34,808 nucleotides of DNA, taken from Candidatus Thermoplasmatota archaeon. Its GTDB lineage: Archaea > Thermoplasmatota > SW-10-69-26 > JACQPN01 > JAIVGT01. The notes under the pieces are model-generated. The model saw only the letters and a list, made by a program, of their open reading frames with translations, did no database searches and was not told where the DNA came from. Location: positions 1 through 34,808 of the forward strand of contig DATLFM010000071.1 of the NCBI GenBank assembly GCA_035541015.1, given 5' to 3'. A program made the translations under genes and the position numbers. Numbering within the stretch: position 1 is the stretch's first letter; each line of letters begins with the position of its first letter. This document shows positions 1 to 7,287 of this stretch, piece after piece.

Positions 1-125
1 GCTGCGCGCCGGCTGCGGCGCGCGTTGCGGAGGCCCAGCCGCGCAACGTGCGGCTCGCGCGCGGCGACGAGCGCGACCGCCGCGAGCGCGGCCACCGCGG
101 CGCCCACGGTGGCTTCCCAGAGCAC
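1..125 (-). CDS. ABC transporter permease (FtsX/MacB-like), N-terminal fragment
   Basis: The frame runs off the window edge, so only about 41 codons are visible. It opens with GTG at 125-123, 4 nt after the stop codon of the ATPase gene. The fragment starts with a short hydrophobic Ala/Val-rich stretch and then LGLRNARRSRRA, which resembles the amphipathic 'A.rNl.r...R' lead-in that precedes the first long TM helix of FtsX/MacB-type permeases. Gene order (ATPase followed by permease) fits a LolD/MacB-type exporter. An alternative GTG lies a few codons further in. The substrate cannot be inferred, and the remainder of the gene lies outside the window. Confidence 0.5.
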   Translation of the reverse strand, partial: MLWEATVGAAVAALAAVALVAAREPHVARLGLRNARRSRRA

Positions 126-129
126 GCCT

Positions 130-840
130 CTAGCCTCCGGCCGGCCGCGCGTGCGAAAGGATCCGGCCGGATTCCATGGCGACCACCCGGTCGGCAAGCG
201 AGGCGACCGACGCGTCGTGCGTCACGACGACAAGCGTCACGCCGCGCGCGCGCCGCGTCTTGGCCAGAAGCTCCAGGATCGAGCGTCCCGTGGCCGAATC
301 GAGGTTGCCGGTGGGCTCGTCCGCAAAGACGATCTCCGGCCGGTGCACGATCGCCCGCGCGATGGCGACCCGCTGCTGCTCGCCGCCCGAAAGCTGCTTG
401 GGCAGGTGATGCGCGCGGTGCGAAAGTCCCAGCTCGGAAAGCGTGGCGAGCGCTTCCGCACGCGCCTGCGTCTCCGCCTGGCCGGCGATGAGGAGGGGAA
501 GCTCCACGTTCTCGACGGCCGAGAGGACCGGCAGGAGGTTGTAGGATTGGAACACGAAGCCGACCTTGCGGCCGCGAAGGCGCGTTCGCTCGTCGTCCGA
601 GAGCGCGGCAAGATCGTGGCCGGAGAGGAGCGCGCGTCCCGACGTGGGCGCGTCGAGGCCCGAGAGGCAGTTGAGAAGGGTGGTCTTGCCGCATCCCGAA
701 GGACCGGTCACGGCGACGAACTCGCCCGGCGCGACGGAGAGGCTCACGCCGCGAAGAACGGGGACCGGCGAGCCGGTCCCGTCGTAGGACTTCGAAAGGT
801 TCTCGGCGACGACGGCCGGGGCGCGCATCGGGGCGACCAT
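130..840 (-). CDS. ABC transporter ATP-binding protein, LolD/MacB family
   Basis: This 236-aa nucleotide-binding domain protein has a Walker A (GPSGCGKTT, about residues 46-54), a Q-loop (VFQSYNLLP), an ABC signature (LSGGEQQRVAIARA), a Walker B (VFADEPTGNLDS) and an H-loop (VVVTHD). 'DEPTGNLDS' and the length are typical of the LolD/MacB/FtsE class, which powers mechanotransmission-type export rather than import. It would sit on the cytoplasmic face bound to the permease starting 4 nt downstream. The frame opens at ATG 840, but a second in-frame ATG at 828 lies about 28 nt from a TATA-like stretch (RC CCCTTTAAGC, near 851-860), so a leaderless start at 828 is plausible. Substrate unknown. 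Confidence 0.9.
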   Translation of the reverse strand: MVAPMRAPAVVAENLSKSYDGTGSPVPVLRGVSLSVAPGEFVAVTGPSGCGKTTLLNCLSGLDAPTSGRALLSGHDLAALSDDERTRLRGRKVGFVFQSYNLLPVLSAVENVELPLLIAGQAETQARAEALATLSELGLSHRAHHLPKQLSGGEQQRVAIARAIVHRPEIVFADEPTGNLDSATGRSILELLAKTRRARGVTLVVVTHDASVASLADRVVAMESGRILSHARPAGG

Positions 841-865
841 CCATTCCCCCGCTTAAAGGGTTGGG

Positions 866-1576
866 CTAGGTCCGCCCGCGCGCTCCGCCGGCAGCGACGG
901 TCGGATCGTCCACGCCGGCCTCGGCGAATCCCTTGGCGCGCAGCAGGCAGGAGTCGCAACGGCCGCAGGGCCGCTCGCCGCCCTCGTAGCACGACCAGGT
1001 GATCTCGAAGGGAACGCCAAGCTCCCGGCCGCGGCGCACGATGTCGGCCTTCGAGAGCTGCAGCAGCGGCGCGAGCACGCGGATGGCGCGGCCCTCGTTG
1101 CCGGCGCGCGTGCCCAACGCGAGCGCGTCCTCGAAGGCCTTGAGGAAGCCCGGCCGGCAATCCGGATAGCCCGAATAGTCGATCGCGTTGGCGCCGATGT
1201 ACACGGCGCCGGCTCCGATGGCCTCGGCGTACCCGGCCGCCACCGCCAGGAACACGATGTTGCGCGAGGGGACGTACGTGGAAGGGATGCCGGTGCCGAT
1301 GTCGTCGGGTCCCCGGTTCTTGGGAACGGGGATGCGCGCGTCCGTGAGCGAGCTTCCCCCGATGGCGCCCAGGTCCACGCGCACGACCCGGTGGTCGAGG
1401 CAGCCAAGCGCCCGCGCGAGCGCCTGCGCGGCGGAGAGCTCGCGCGCGTGGCGCTGGCCGTAGTCGATCGTGAGCGCGGCAAGGCCAAACCCGTCCGCGC
1501 GCGCGATGGCCGCCGCGACGGCCGAGTCCATGCCGCCCGAAAGGAGGACCACGGCGCTCTTGGCGGGCGTCGTCAC
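866..1576 (-). CDS. queC: 7-cyano-7-deazaguanine (preQ0) synthase QueC
   Basis: QueC converts 7-carboxy-7-deazaguanine to preQ0 with ATP and ammonia. PreQ0 is the base that archaeal TGT inserts at tRNA position 15. The 236-aa protein has the PP-loop SGGMDS at residues 13-18 and a C-terminal zinc site with Cys at about 196, 204, 207 and 210 (CYEGGERPCGRCDSC). Length is normal for stand-alone QueC, and there is no fused glutaminase domain as in the archaeal GAT-QueC that forms archaeosine. It overlaps queD by 4 nt (ATGA), so the two are translationally coupled. QueE, the intervening step, is not in the window. Confidence 0.95.
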   Translation of the reverse strand: MTTPAKSAVVLLSGGMDSAVAAAIARADGFGLAALTIDYGQRHARELSAAQALARALGCLDHRVVRVDLGAIGGSSLTDARIPVPKNRGPDDIGTGIPSTYVPSRNIVFLAVAAGYAEAIGAGAVYIGANAIDYSGYPDCRPGFLKAFEDALALGTRAGNEGRAIRVLAPLLQLSKADIVRRGRELGVPFEITWSCYEGGERPCGRCDSCLLRAKGFAEAGVDDPTVAAGGARGRT

Positions 1577-2046
1577 AGGACCCTCTCCGCCCAGGCGCCC
1601 TTGCCGTACCCCTCGTCCACGCCCGCCTCCACCCTGCGAAGGTTGGGCCGCCCGGCGAGCGCGCGGGCGAGCTCGCCGCAGACGTGGTCGGCCAGGTTCT
1701 CGGCGCTCACGTTTGCAAGCGGCAGGAGCTCGACGTCATCGCGTGGCAGCACGTAGCGCCGGGAGCCCACGAAGAAGGCGATCTCGTCGGCGCTCTCCTT
1801 GATCTCGATGCGCTCGTTGCGCGTGGGAAGAAGAAGGCGGTGGTCGAAGCGGTCGGCCAGGCCCTTCAGGATGGCGACCACCTCGTTGAAGTCCACGATG
1901 AACCCGTGGCCGACCGGCTCGCCGCCGATGACCGCGTGCATCGCGTACGTGTGGCCGTGCATGTGGCCGCACTGCTCGTGGCCGGGGATGAGGTGGCTTG
2001 CCGAGAACCGGATGCCCTTGCGCCAGCCGTCGATGCGCAGGTTCAC
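1573..2046 (-). CDS. queD: 6-carboxy-tetrahydropterin synthase QueD (PTPS family)
   Basis: QueD converts 7,8-dihydroneopterin triphosphate to 6-carboxy-5,6,7,8-tetrahydropterin, the second step of 7-deazaguanine synthesis. The 157-aa protein carries the zinc-binding histidines (SASH at 15-18, and HGH at 30-32) and the catalytic Cys in the C-x3-H-x-H arrangement CGHMHGH (C26). 'VDF' and 'LDH'-like pterin-site elements appear as IVDFNEV and RFDHRLL. It is the promoter-proximal gene of the queD-queC pair. A TATA-like box (RC TGATAAG) lies 26 nt upstream of the ATG, predicting a leaderless transcript. Some PTPS homologues act in other pterin routes, but the queC coupling argues for QueD. Confidence 0.92.
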   Translation of the reverse strand: MNLRIDGWRKGIRFSASHLIPGHEQCGHMHGHTYAMHAVIGGEPVGHGFIVDFNEVVAILKGLADRFDHRLLLPTRNERIEIKESADEIAFFVGSRRYVLPRDDVELLPLANVSAENLADHVCGELARALAGRPNLRRVEAGVDEGYGKGAWAERVL

Positions 2047-2068
2047 GGGCGCAAAGACAGGATCGGCG

Positions 2069-2075
2069 CTTATCA
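2069..2075 (-). promoter_or_regulatory. TATA-like box of queD-queC
   Basis: On the minus strand this reads TGATAAG, AT-rich against a GC-rich background. It is centred about 26 nt upstream of the queD ATG, the spacing expected for a leaderless archaeal promoter. Confidence 0.5.
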
Positions 2076-2115
2076 GGGTTTCGGGGACCCCTCAGCGCGC
2101 GCCCCCGGGCAAACC

Positions 2116-2122
2116 CTTAAAA
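2116..2122 (+). promoter_or_regulatory. TATA-like box of mptA
   Basis: CTTAAAA is centred about 36 nt before the mptA ATG, allowing a leader of roughly 10 nt. It lies between the divergent queD and mptA genes, about 45 bp from the queD TATA-like box. Confidence 0.45.
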
Positions 2123-2154
2123 CCGAGGGGCCTTTCGCAACGTTGGGCACGACC

Positions 2155-3057
2155 ATGGCGGAACTTCCCGACGTCCAGTCGCTGCGCGCGCGCTACGAGT
2201 TCCCGCTCACGCGCGTGGGCGTCTCCGGCATCAAGAAGATCGTGCACGTCCGCCGCCCGGGCCACGCGCAGCCCTACACGCTCATCCCCGAGATCGCCGC
2301 GGCCGTGGACCTGCCCGCCCGCCAGCGGGGAAGCCACATGAGCCGCAACGTCGAGGCCATCAACGAGACGATCGAGCTCGTGGCGCGGGAGCCCGTGGGA
2401 AGCCTCGAGGAGTTCGCGCAGGTCGTGACCGAGAGCCTTCTCAAGCGCCACGAATACGCGACCATGGCCGAGATCGCCGCCGAGGCCGACTACTTCCTCG
2501 AGCGCAGGCTTCCCTCGGGCGTGAAGAGCATGGAGAACTACCGCCTGGTCGCCCGCGCGGTCGCCCGCCGCGACGGCGGCCTTCGACGCTCGATCGGCGT
2601 GGAGGTCCTTGGCGTGAACGCCTGCCCCTGCGCCATGGAGGCCACGCGCGAGATCCTGGGCGAAGGCTCGCCCGCCGTGGGGCCCTTCATCACACACAAC
2701 CAGCGCAACAAGACCTTCCTCCTCGTCGACTGCGACGACGGGCACGGCGCCGGCGTGGAGGCAAACGACCTCATCGGCATCTGCGAGGACGCGCTCTCGG
2801 CCCCCACGTTCGAGTACCTCAAGCGCGGTGACGAGGCGCGCCTTGTGATCCGAGCGCACGAGAATCCACGCTTCGTCGAGGACGTCGTGCGCGAGATGCT
2901 GGCGGCCGTCGTCCGGCGCTACGGCGACCTTCCCGACGACACGGTCGTGACGGCCCGAAGCGAGGCGGAGGAATCCATCCACAAGCACAACGCGTTTGCC
3001 GAGCGCGTGACGACGATGCGCGAGCTTCGGAGCAACGGCCCCGGGAGCGGGGCCTAG
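2155..3057 (+). CDS. mptA: GTP cyclohydrolase MptA (FolE2/GCYH-IB type)
   Basis: FolE2/MptA-type enzymes hydrolyse GTP, the entry reaction for pterins and, in archaea such as Haloferax, for archaeosine as well. The 300-aa product begins MAELPDVQSLRARYE and contains the family motifs RGSHMSR (metal/active-site His) and NACPCAME (active-site Cys). The upstream frame is open to 1684 but is antisense to queD; the ATG at 2155 follows a TATA-like box at 2116-2122 and begins where family members begin. It converges on tgtA, and the two stop codons overlap inside a CTAG tetranucleotide. Whether the product is the cyclic phosphate (MptA) or dihydroneopterin triphosphate (FolE2) cannot be told from sequence; the QueD neighbour would need the latter. 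Confidence 0.93.
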   Translation: MAELPDVQSLRARYEFPLTRVGVSGIKKIVHVRRPGHAQPYTLIPEIAAAVDLPARQRGSHMSRNVEAINETIELVAREPVGSLEEFAQVVTESLLKRHEYATMAEIAAEADYFLERRLPSGVKSMENYRLVARAVARRDGGLRRSIGVEVLGVNACPCAMEATREILGEGSPAVGPFITHNQRNKTFLLVDCDDGHGAGVEANDLIGICEDALSAPTFEYLKRGDEARLVIRAHENPRFVEDVVREMLAAVVRRYGDLPDDTVVTARSEAEESIHKHNAFAERVTTMRELRSNGPGSGA

Positions 3058-4967
3058 GCCGATCCGACGCCCTCGCGCACCTTGACGCACATCCCGCGCT
3101 CGGCGTCGAGCATCTCCTCCCGGTTGAGAAGGCAGACGCCGTGGCCCAGCAGGCGGTCCCGCGCGTCGACGATCAGGCATTCGTCGAAGGGTCGAAGCTC
3201 CGGGTCGGCATCTTGGACGAAGCGGGCAAAGACGCTCTTTCCGTCGCGCACGAAGGGGATCGCGTCGTCCGTCACGGTCACACGAAGCGCCGGAGGCGCG
3301 ACCGCGTGCAGGCGGCGCGCGCCGGGCAGTCGCAGGGTGGCAAGGCCGTCCTCCGCCCGGATCGAGAGGATGTGCTCGCCGTCGACAAGGACGTTCCGGA
3401 TGCGTCCGTTGCGCGCTTTCACGAGATCCATCTTGCCGGCAAGGAGAGGGCCTGCGGCCTCGCGGCCGAATTGGTACTCGATCGTGGCGCGCACGCGCGC
3501 GGCGTCGAAGCCCTCGGTCCCGCCCTGCGCAAGCTCGGGTGGGACGGGAACGAGCGCCAGATCGTGCGACGAGGCGAACGCGTGGTTCCACGGGGCCGAT
3601 TCCTCGCCCACGTCCTCGGGAAGCTCGACGGATTGCGAGAACGGCCAGATCTCGTCGGCTTCCAGCGGCACTGGCCCGAAGATGGACGGACACGCGAGCG
3701 CCAGGCCGCGCGAGCGCGCGGGGGCCCAATGCATTCCCCAGTGGGAGGAGAACGGCTTTCCGCGCGCGGGAAGGAGCGCCACCTCTTTCGCGCCGGGGAA
3801 GGTGAGGCGCTCCGAGAGCCGCCGCCGGGCGCGCAAGACGGAGGGGCGCCGGAGCGTCTCGCGCCCGGTGTACAGGAGCGCGGACGGGCGCGAAAGGGGC
3901 TCGAAGCGCTCCAGCCACTCCGCGTGTCCGGCGACGGCGCGCAGCGCGGAGAGGAGCGAGGGGTGCGCGCGGCTTCGCTCCTCCACGAGCTCCCACAGGC
4001 GGCCGCGCCGGATCGCCTCCCGGATGCGAGCGAGCTCCGCGGCGGCGGTGAGAAGGTTGTGCCGCGCGATGCGCGCTTCCCGCTGCGCGGCGGGCATGGC
4101 CCAAAGCTCCGCCGGGGTCGTCCCCGCGCAGGCCGCGCAGGCGCACGGAAGCTCCTCGAGATCCGCGAGGTGCACCGTGCCCCAGGACATCATGAGGCGG
4201 CCGTCGCGGGCAAACTTGCCGTAGCCGGCCGAGTCGAAGAGGTCGCAGCCAAGCAGCGCCGCCAGCGGGAACATCATCGGATGCCCCGCGCCAAAGAGGT
4301 GCACGGGGCGGCCGTGCCGCAGCCCGCGCTTGGCGGCAAGGATGGCTTCCGCAAGCTCCGCGTACCGCTGCTGCTCCATGAGGGGAACGACGCCCCCGAT
4401 GGGGTGCACGACCGCGGGCAGGTCGCGGTACGCTCGCGCGCACGCTTCCCGGAGGTCCGGATGCACGGAGCCTTGGACCGGCATGGAAAGGCCCATGCCG
4501 CCGGCAAGGGGCACGGCCTCGCGCGCGCGCTCGACGGTTCCGTCCACGTCCGCGCGGGCTTGCGCGTGCGTGCGGTCGGGCGTGGAGAAGAGATCGAGGA
4601 TCGTGCCCACGTCCACGCCGATGTCCCGTTGGAACTCGACGATTTCGCGATTGGTCACCTCGACGTCCCCGTAGACGTACATCTGGAACGTCCCGGAGTC
4701 GGTCATGACGGGACCGGGGAACCCAAGGAGCTTGTGCACGCCTTCCTGCCGCGCGCGCAAGGCAAGCTCGGGCTTCGAGCGGATCACGTAGGCGTTCGTG
4801 ATGACCATGCCAAAGCCCATGCGGTGAAGCTCGGCCGGCTCGATCGTGCGGAGGTTTGGGTTCACGACGGGAAGCAGCGTCGGGGTGGTGACGGTCCCGT
4901 GCGCGGTGGAGAGGCGTCCGATTCGGGCCAGGCCGTCGCGGTCGCGCGTCTCGAAGGTGATGCCCAC
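3054..4967 (-). CDS. tgtA: Archaeosine tRNA-guanine transglycosylase with PUA domain
   Basis: TgtA exchanges G15 in the D-loop of archaeal tRNAs for preQ0. The 637-aa protein is full length. The N-terminal TIM-barrel has the conserved Asp in MTDSGTFQ (D90), the nucleophile region HLFGAGHPMMF...GCDLFDSAGY (D245), and zinc ligands C275, C277, C280 and H303. Middle C1/C2 domains follow, and a C-terminal PUA domain spans about residues 555-635. A degenerate PARGKPF at about 400-406 recalls the ArcS motif but lacks its Cys, so this is TgtA and not ArcS. A TATA-like box lies about 24 nt upstream of the ATG. With queC, queD and mptA it forms an archaeosine locus; QueE and the final amidine-forming enzyme (ArcS, GAT-QueC or QueF-L) are not here. 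Confidence 0.95.
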   Translation of the reverse strand: MGITFETRDRDGLARIGRLSTAHGTVTTPTLLPVVNPNLRTIEPAELHRMGFGMVITNAYVIRSKPELALRARQEGVHKLLGFPGPVMTDSGTFQMYVYGDVEVTNREIVEFQRDIGVDVGTILDLFSTPDRTHAQARADVDGTVERAREAVPLAGGMGLSMPVQGSVHPDLREACARAYRDLPAVVHPIGGVVPLMEQQRYAELAEAILAAKRGLRHGRPVHLFGAGHPMMFPLAALLGCDLFDSAGYGKFARDGRLMMSWGTVHLADLEELPCACAACAGTTPAELWAMPAAQREARIARHNLLTAAAELARIREAIRRGRLWELVEERSRAHPSLLSALRAVAGHAEWLERFEPLSRPSALLYTGRETLRRPSVLRARRRLSERLTFPGAKEVALLPARGKPFSSHWGMHWAPARSRGLALACPSIFGPVPLEADEIWPFSQSVELPEDVGEESAPWNHAFASSHDLALVPVPPELAQGGTEGFDAARVRATIEYQFGREAAGPLLAGKMDLVKARNGRIRNVLVDGEHILSIRAEDGLATLRLPGARRLHAVAPPALRVTVTDDAIPFVRDGKSVFARFVQDADPELRPFDECLIVDARDRLLGHGVCLLNREEMLDAERGMCVKVREGVGSA

Positions 4968-4988
4968 GCGGGGGAATCCGCTTCCAGG

Positions 4989-4994
4989 CTAAAG
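4989..4994 (-). promoter_or_regulatory. TATA-like box of tgtA
   Basis: CTTTAG on the minus strand is centred about 24-25 nt upstream of the tgtA ATG (4967), consistent with a leaderless message. Confidence 0.4.
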
Positions 4995-5019
4995 GCCGTC
5001 GGCCGATCCGACCGGAACT

Positions 5020-5025
5020 CTTAAG
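5020..5025 (+). promoter_or_regulatory. TATA-like box of the 5051 lipoprotein gene
   Basis: CTTAAG is centred about 28 nt before ATG 5051. This supports ATG 5051 rather than GTG 5039 as the start and predicts a leaderless transcript. Confidence 0.45.
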
Positions 5026-5050
5026 CGAACCTCCGAAAGTGCCCGCTTCG

Positions 5051-5425
5051 ATGCTCGGAAGGATCGTAGTCGTCTTGGCGCTGTCCGTCGCCCTCTCGGG
5101 ATGCCTTGCGGGCGGCTCCTCTTGCAACCAGGTGGGAAACGGCGTGCAATGCAGCTTCGGCGGCGCCGGGTCGGGCGAGGTCTCGACCACCTGGAGCAAC
5201 GGCGGCACGAAGGCGAACGTGCACGTCCAGTTCGGCGGCGCGGGGTCGGCCACGATCACCGTCCGCGACGGGTCCGGCAACGTCGTCTTCAACCGCGACC
5301 TGTCGGGCACCGGCGGCCAGCAGACAAACGACGTGACGAGCACGGGCGCTCCGGGCACCTGGACGCTCAAGATCACCGCTCGCAACCTTGCCGGCGGGCT
5401 GCAAGTGCGGGCGACGAGCGCCTGA
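5051..5425 (+). CDS. Small secreted lipoprotein, unknown function
   Basis: The 124-aa product starts MLGRIVVVLALSVALSGC, a classic lipoprotein signal peptide with lipobox LSGC, so it is probably lipid-anchored outside the membrane. The mature part is Gly/Ser/Thr-rich with two more Cys near the start and alternating hydrophobic strands (ATITVRDGSGNVVFNR, GTWTLKI) suggesting one small beta-sandwich domain. The pattern 'atitVrdgsGnvvf...gapGtWtlkI' resembles beta-sandwich domains of bacterial and archaeal surface lipoproteins. No catalytic motif is visible. It stands alone between tgtA (divergent) and nadA (convergent, 12-nt gap). GTG 5039 is in frame but would interrupt the signal peptide with a poor n-region. 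Confidence 0.75.
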   Translation: MLGRIVVVLALSVALSGCLAGGSSCNQVGNGVQCSFGGAGSGEVSTTWSNGGTKANVHVQFGGAGSATITVRDGSGNVVFNRDLSGTGGQQTNDVTSTGAPGTWTLKITARNLAGGLQVRATSA

Positions 5426-5437
5426 ACGCGGGCGGCC

Positions 5438-6397
5438 TTACCCGATCGCGATCATCCGCTCGATGGCCTGCCGCGCGCGCTCGGCCACGGCCTTGTCCAC
5501 GCGCACCTCGTGCACGCCTTCCTGCAGCGCGCGCTCGACCTTCGGCAGCGTGATTCGCTTCATATACTGGCATACCGCCTGCGGATTGAGCGGGACGAGC
5601 TCCTTCCCGGGCGCCTCCTTGCGCATGCGGTGGAGGATCCCGGTCTCGGTGGCGACGACGAAGCGGCGGGCGGGGCTTTCGCGGACTCGCCGCACCATGC
5701 CTTCGGTGCTGACGATGCGGCCGGCGGGGATGGCTCCGCTTTGCATGAGGAGCATCGCGTTTGTCACGCAGCCGCACTCGGGGTGGACGAGGAACTCCGC
5801 GTCCTCGTAGCCCTGGATGCGCGCGCGAAGCTCCGCCGGCGTCATGCCTGCGTGCACGTGGCACTCGCCCTGCCACACGCGCACGTTGTCGCGGCCCGTG
5901 GCGCGCTTCACCCACGTGCCGAGGAACATGTCGGGGGCAAAGAGGATCTCCTTGTCCTTCGGGATCGACTCGACGACCTTCACCGCGTTCGTGCTCGTGC
6001 AGCAGTAGTCGCTCTCGGCCTTCACGGCGGCCGTCGTGTTCACGTAGGTGACGACGACTGCCCCCGGGTGCTCGCGCTTCCAGGCGCGAAGCTCCTCGGC
6101 CGTGATCGTGGCCGCAAGCGAGCAGCCCGCTTCGAGGTCGGGCAGGAGGACGCGCTTGTCCGGGCAGAGCACGGCGGCCGTCTCGGCCATGAAGTGCACG
6201 CCGCAGAAGACGATCTCCCGCGCGCCCGTCCGCGCGGCCTCCTTGGAAAGGCCCAGCGAGTCGCCTACGAAGTCCGCGACGTCCTGCACCTCGGGCAACT
6301 GGTAGTTGTGGGCCAGGATGACGGCGTTTCGCTCGCGGGCGAGCGCGCGGACGCGCGCCTGCGTCGCGCCGACGTCCTGGACGGCCTCCGCCGTCAG
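5438..6397 (-). CDS. nadA: Quinolinate synthase NadA
   Basis: NadA condenses iminoaspartate with dihydroxyacetone phosphate to quinolinate on a [4Fe-4S] cluster. The protein matches the family throughout: AVILAHNYQLPEVQDVADFVGDSL at the N-terminus, three cluster cysteines in IVFCGVHFMAETA, GECHVHAGM and HPECGC, and the C-terminal LNPQAVCQYMKRITL. The frame has no ATG, GTG or TTG near the expected N-terminus. The only candidate giving a normal length (319 aa) is CTG at 6397-6395, which overlaps the TGA of the upstream aspartate dehydrogenase gene as CTGA, the same geometry as other coupled pairs here. The start is therefore inferred. The upstream enzyme supplies the iminoaspartate. Confidence 0.92.
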   Translation of the reverse strand: MTAEAVQDVGATQARVRALARERNAVILAHNYQLPEVQDVADFVGDSLGLSKEAARTGAREIVFCGVHFMAETAAVLCPDKRVLLPDLEAGCSLAATITAEELRAWKREHPGAVVVTYVNTTAAVKAESDYCCTSTNAVKVVESIPKDKEILFAPDMFLGTWVKRATGRDNVRVWQGECHVHAGMTPAELRARIQGYEDAEFLVHPECGCVTNAMLLMQSGAIPAGRIVSTEGMVRRVRESPARRFVVATETGILHRMRKEAPGKELVPLNPQAVCQYMKRITLPKVERALQEGVHEVRVDKAVAERARQAIERMIAIG

Positions 6398-7164
6398 GTT
6401 CCCACCTTCAGCGGGTCGGAGAAGGACCGCAGCATCTCGATGGCGGAGAGGTACGCGAGGCGGCTTGTGGCCGGATTCTCGGGGGAGGGCTCGTTCTCGG
6501 TGCGAACGACCAGGCGGCCGAAGTCGCCTTCGACGATAAGCTCGTGCACGTTGCGGGCAAGCGCCGGGTCGGAGACGACGCGCACGAGCGTGCGCTCGGA
6601 GCCGATGCCGGCCAGCGAGACCGAGGCGGCCACGTTCACGTTGCGGGGGAACTTCGCCACGGCGTCGTTGGCGCTGCCCTCGAAGAGCACCTTGCGGGCC
6701 GATCCCTTGGGAAGGCCAAGGGCCTCCGGGGGCTTGGACGTCGTGAGCTCGACGCGCGTCGCGCGGGCGCGAACGGCCTTCAGCGCGTCCAGGCCCGCGA
6801 TTGCGCCGCTGGGGACCCAGACGTCCGCATGCCGCTGGCGCGCCAGGCGCTCGACCTCGTGCAGGAACTTGGGGTCGCTCAAGGCGCCGACCGAGAGGAT
6901 CATGAGATCGCGCCCGGCGTCGAGGATGCGCGGCCCGTAGCGGACGACCGCCTCCTGGCTTGCCGCCTCGACGACGAGGTCGACCAGGCGCAGGGCCTCG
7001 TCCACGTCGTCCACGACCCGAGCCCGGATGAGCTGCCCCGCCAGCCGCTCGGCACGCTCGCGGTGGCCGTCGAACAGGTAGATCCTTCCGATGCCTGGAA
7101 CGGCCTCGGCCGCCCGCGCGAGCTCCGCGCCAATGGCGCCGCAGCCCAGGATCAGGAGGTCCAT
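6394..7164 (-). CDS. nadX: L-aspartate dehydrogenase (NadX type)
   Basis: This NAD(P)-dependent enzyme oxidises L-aspartate to iminoaspartate and replaces the flavoenzyme NadB in many archaea and Thermotoga. The 256-aa protein begins MDLLILGCGAIGAELARA, a Rossmann dinucleotide fold, then has SVGALSD, VPSGAIAGLDALKA (substrate loop), KFPRNVNVAAS and a C-terminal ENPATSRLAYLSAIEMLRS, all matching the aspartate dehydrogenase family. No FAD-binding NadB is present nearby. It is first in the nadX-nadA unit, with a TATA-like box 28 nt upstream of its ATG. The operon partner is diagnostic, because iminoaspartate is unstable and is handed to NadA. Confidence 0.9.
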   Translation of the reverse strand: MDLLILGCGAIGAELARAAEAVPGIGRIYLFDGHRERAERLAGQLIRARVVDDVDEALRLVDLVVEAASQEAVVRYGPRILDAGRDLMILSVGALSDPKFLHEVERLARQRHADVWVPSGAIAGLDALKAVRARATRVELTTSKPPEALGLPKGSARKVLFEGSANDAVAKFPRNVNVAASVSLAGIGSERTLVRVVSDPALARNVHELIVEGDFGRLVVRTENEPSPENPATSRLAYLSAIEMLRSFSDPLKVGT

Positions 7165-7187
7165 GGTCGAAACGTACTAGGGGGGCC

Positions 7188-7196
7188 AAGATAAGG
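7188..7196 (-). promoter_or_regulatory. TATA-like box of nadX-nadA
   Basis: CCTTATCTT on the minus strand is centred about 28 nt upstream of the nadX ATG. About 55 bp away on the other strand lies the TATA-like box of the divergent membrane-HTH gene. Confidence 0.45.
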
Positions 7197-7247
7197 GTTG
7201 TGGCGGCGGTCGAATGGGTACGGGCGCTCCAAAAACCTGACAACAAC

Positions 7248-7256
7248 CCTTAAGAA
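7248..7256 (+). promoter_or_regulatory. TATA-like box of the 7288 membrane-HTH gene
   Basis: CCTTAAGAA is centred about 36 nt before ATG 7288, permitting a short leader of roughly 9 nt. Confidence 0.4.
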
Positions 7257-7287
7257 CTTGCAGGCCGAGCGGCAGAACGGGAGAGCT

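Noticed and set aside
1684-2154. Upstream extension of the mptA frame.
   Set aside because: It is antisense to queD and has no GTP cyclohydrolase homology; ATG 2155 begins the family and follows a TATA-like box.
4400-4500. Possible ArcS-like activity of the TgtA-family protein because of PARGKPF in the middle domain (about residues 400-406).
   Set aside because: The motif lacks the catalytic Cys spacing of ArcS, while TGT catalytic Asp and zinc residues are intact; C1/C2 domains are shared by TgtA and ArcS.
2092-5385. Very long open frame antisense to mptA and tgtA.
   Set aside because: It is opposite genes with unmistakable motifs, is rich in Arg/Pro/Ala, and shows no domain; GC-rich codon bias creates long open antisense frames here.
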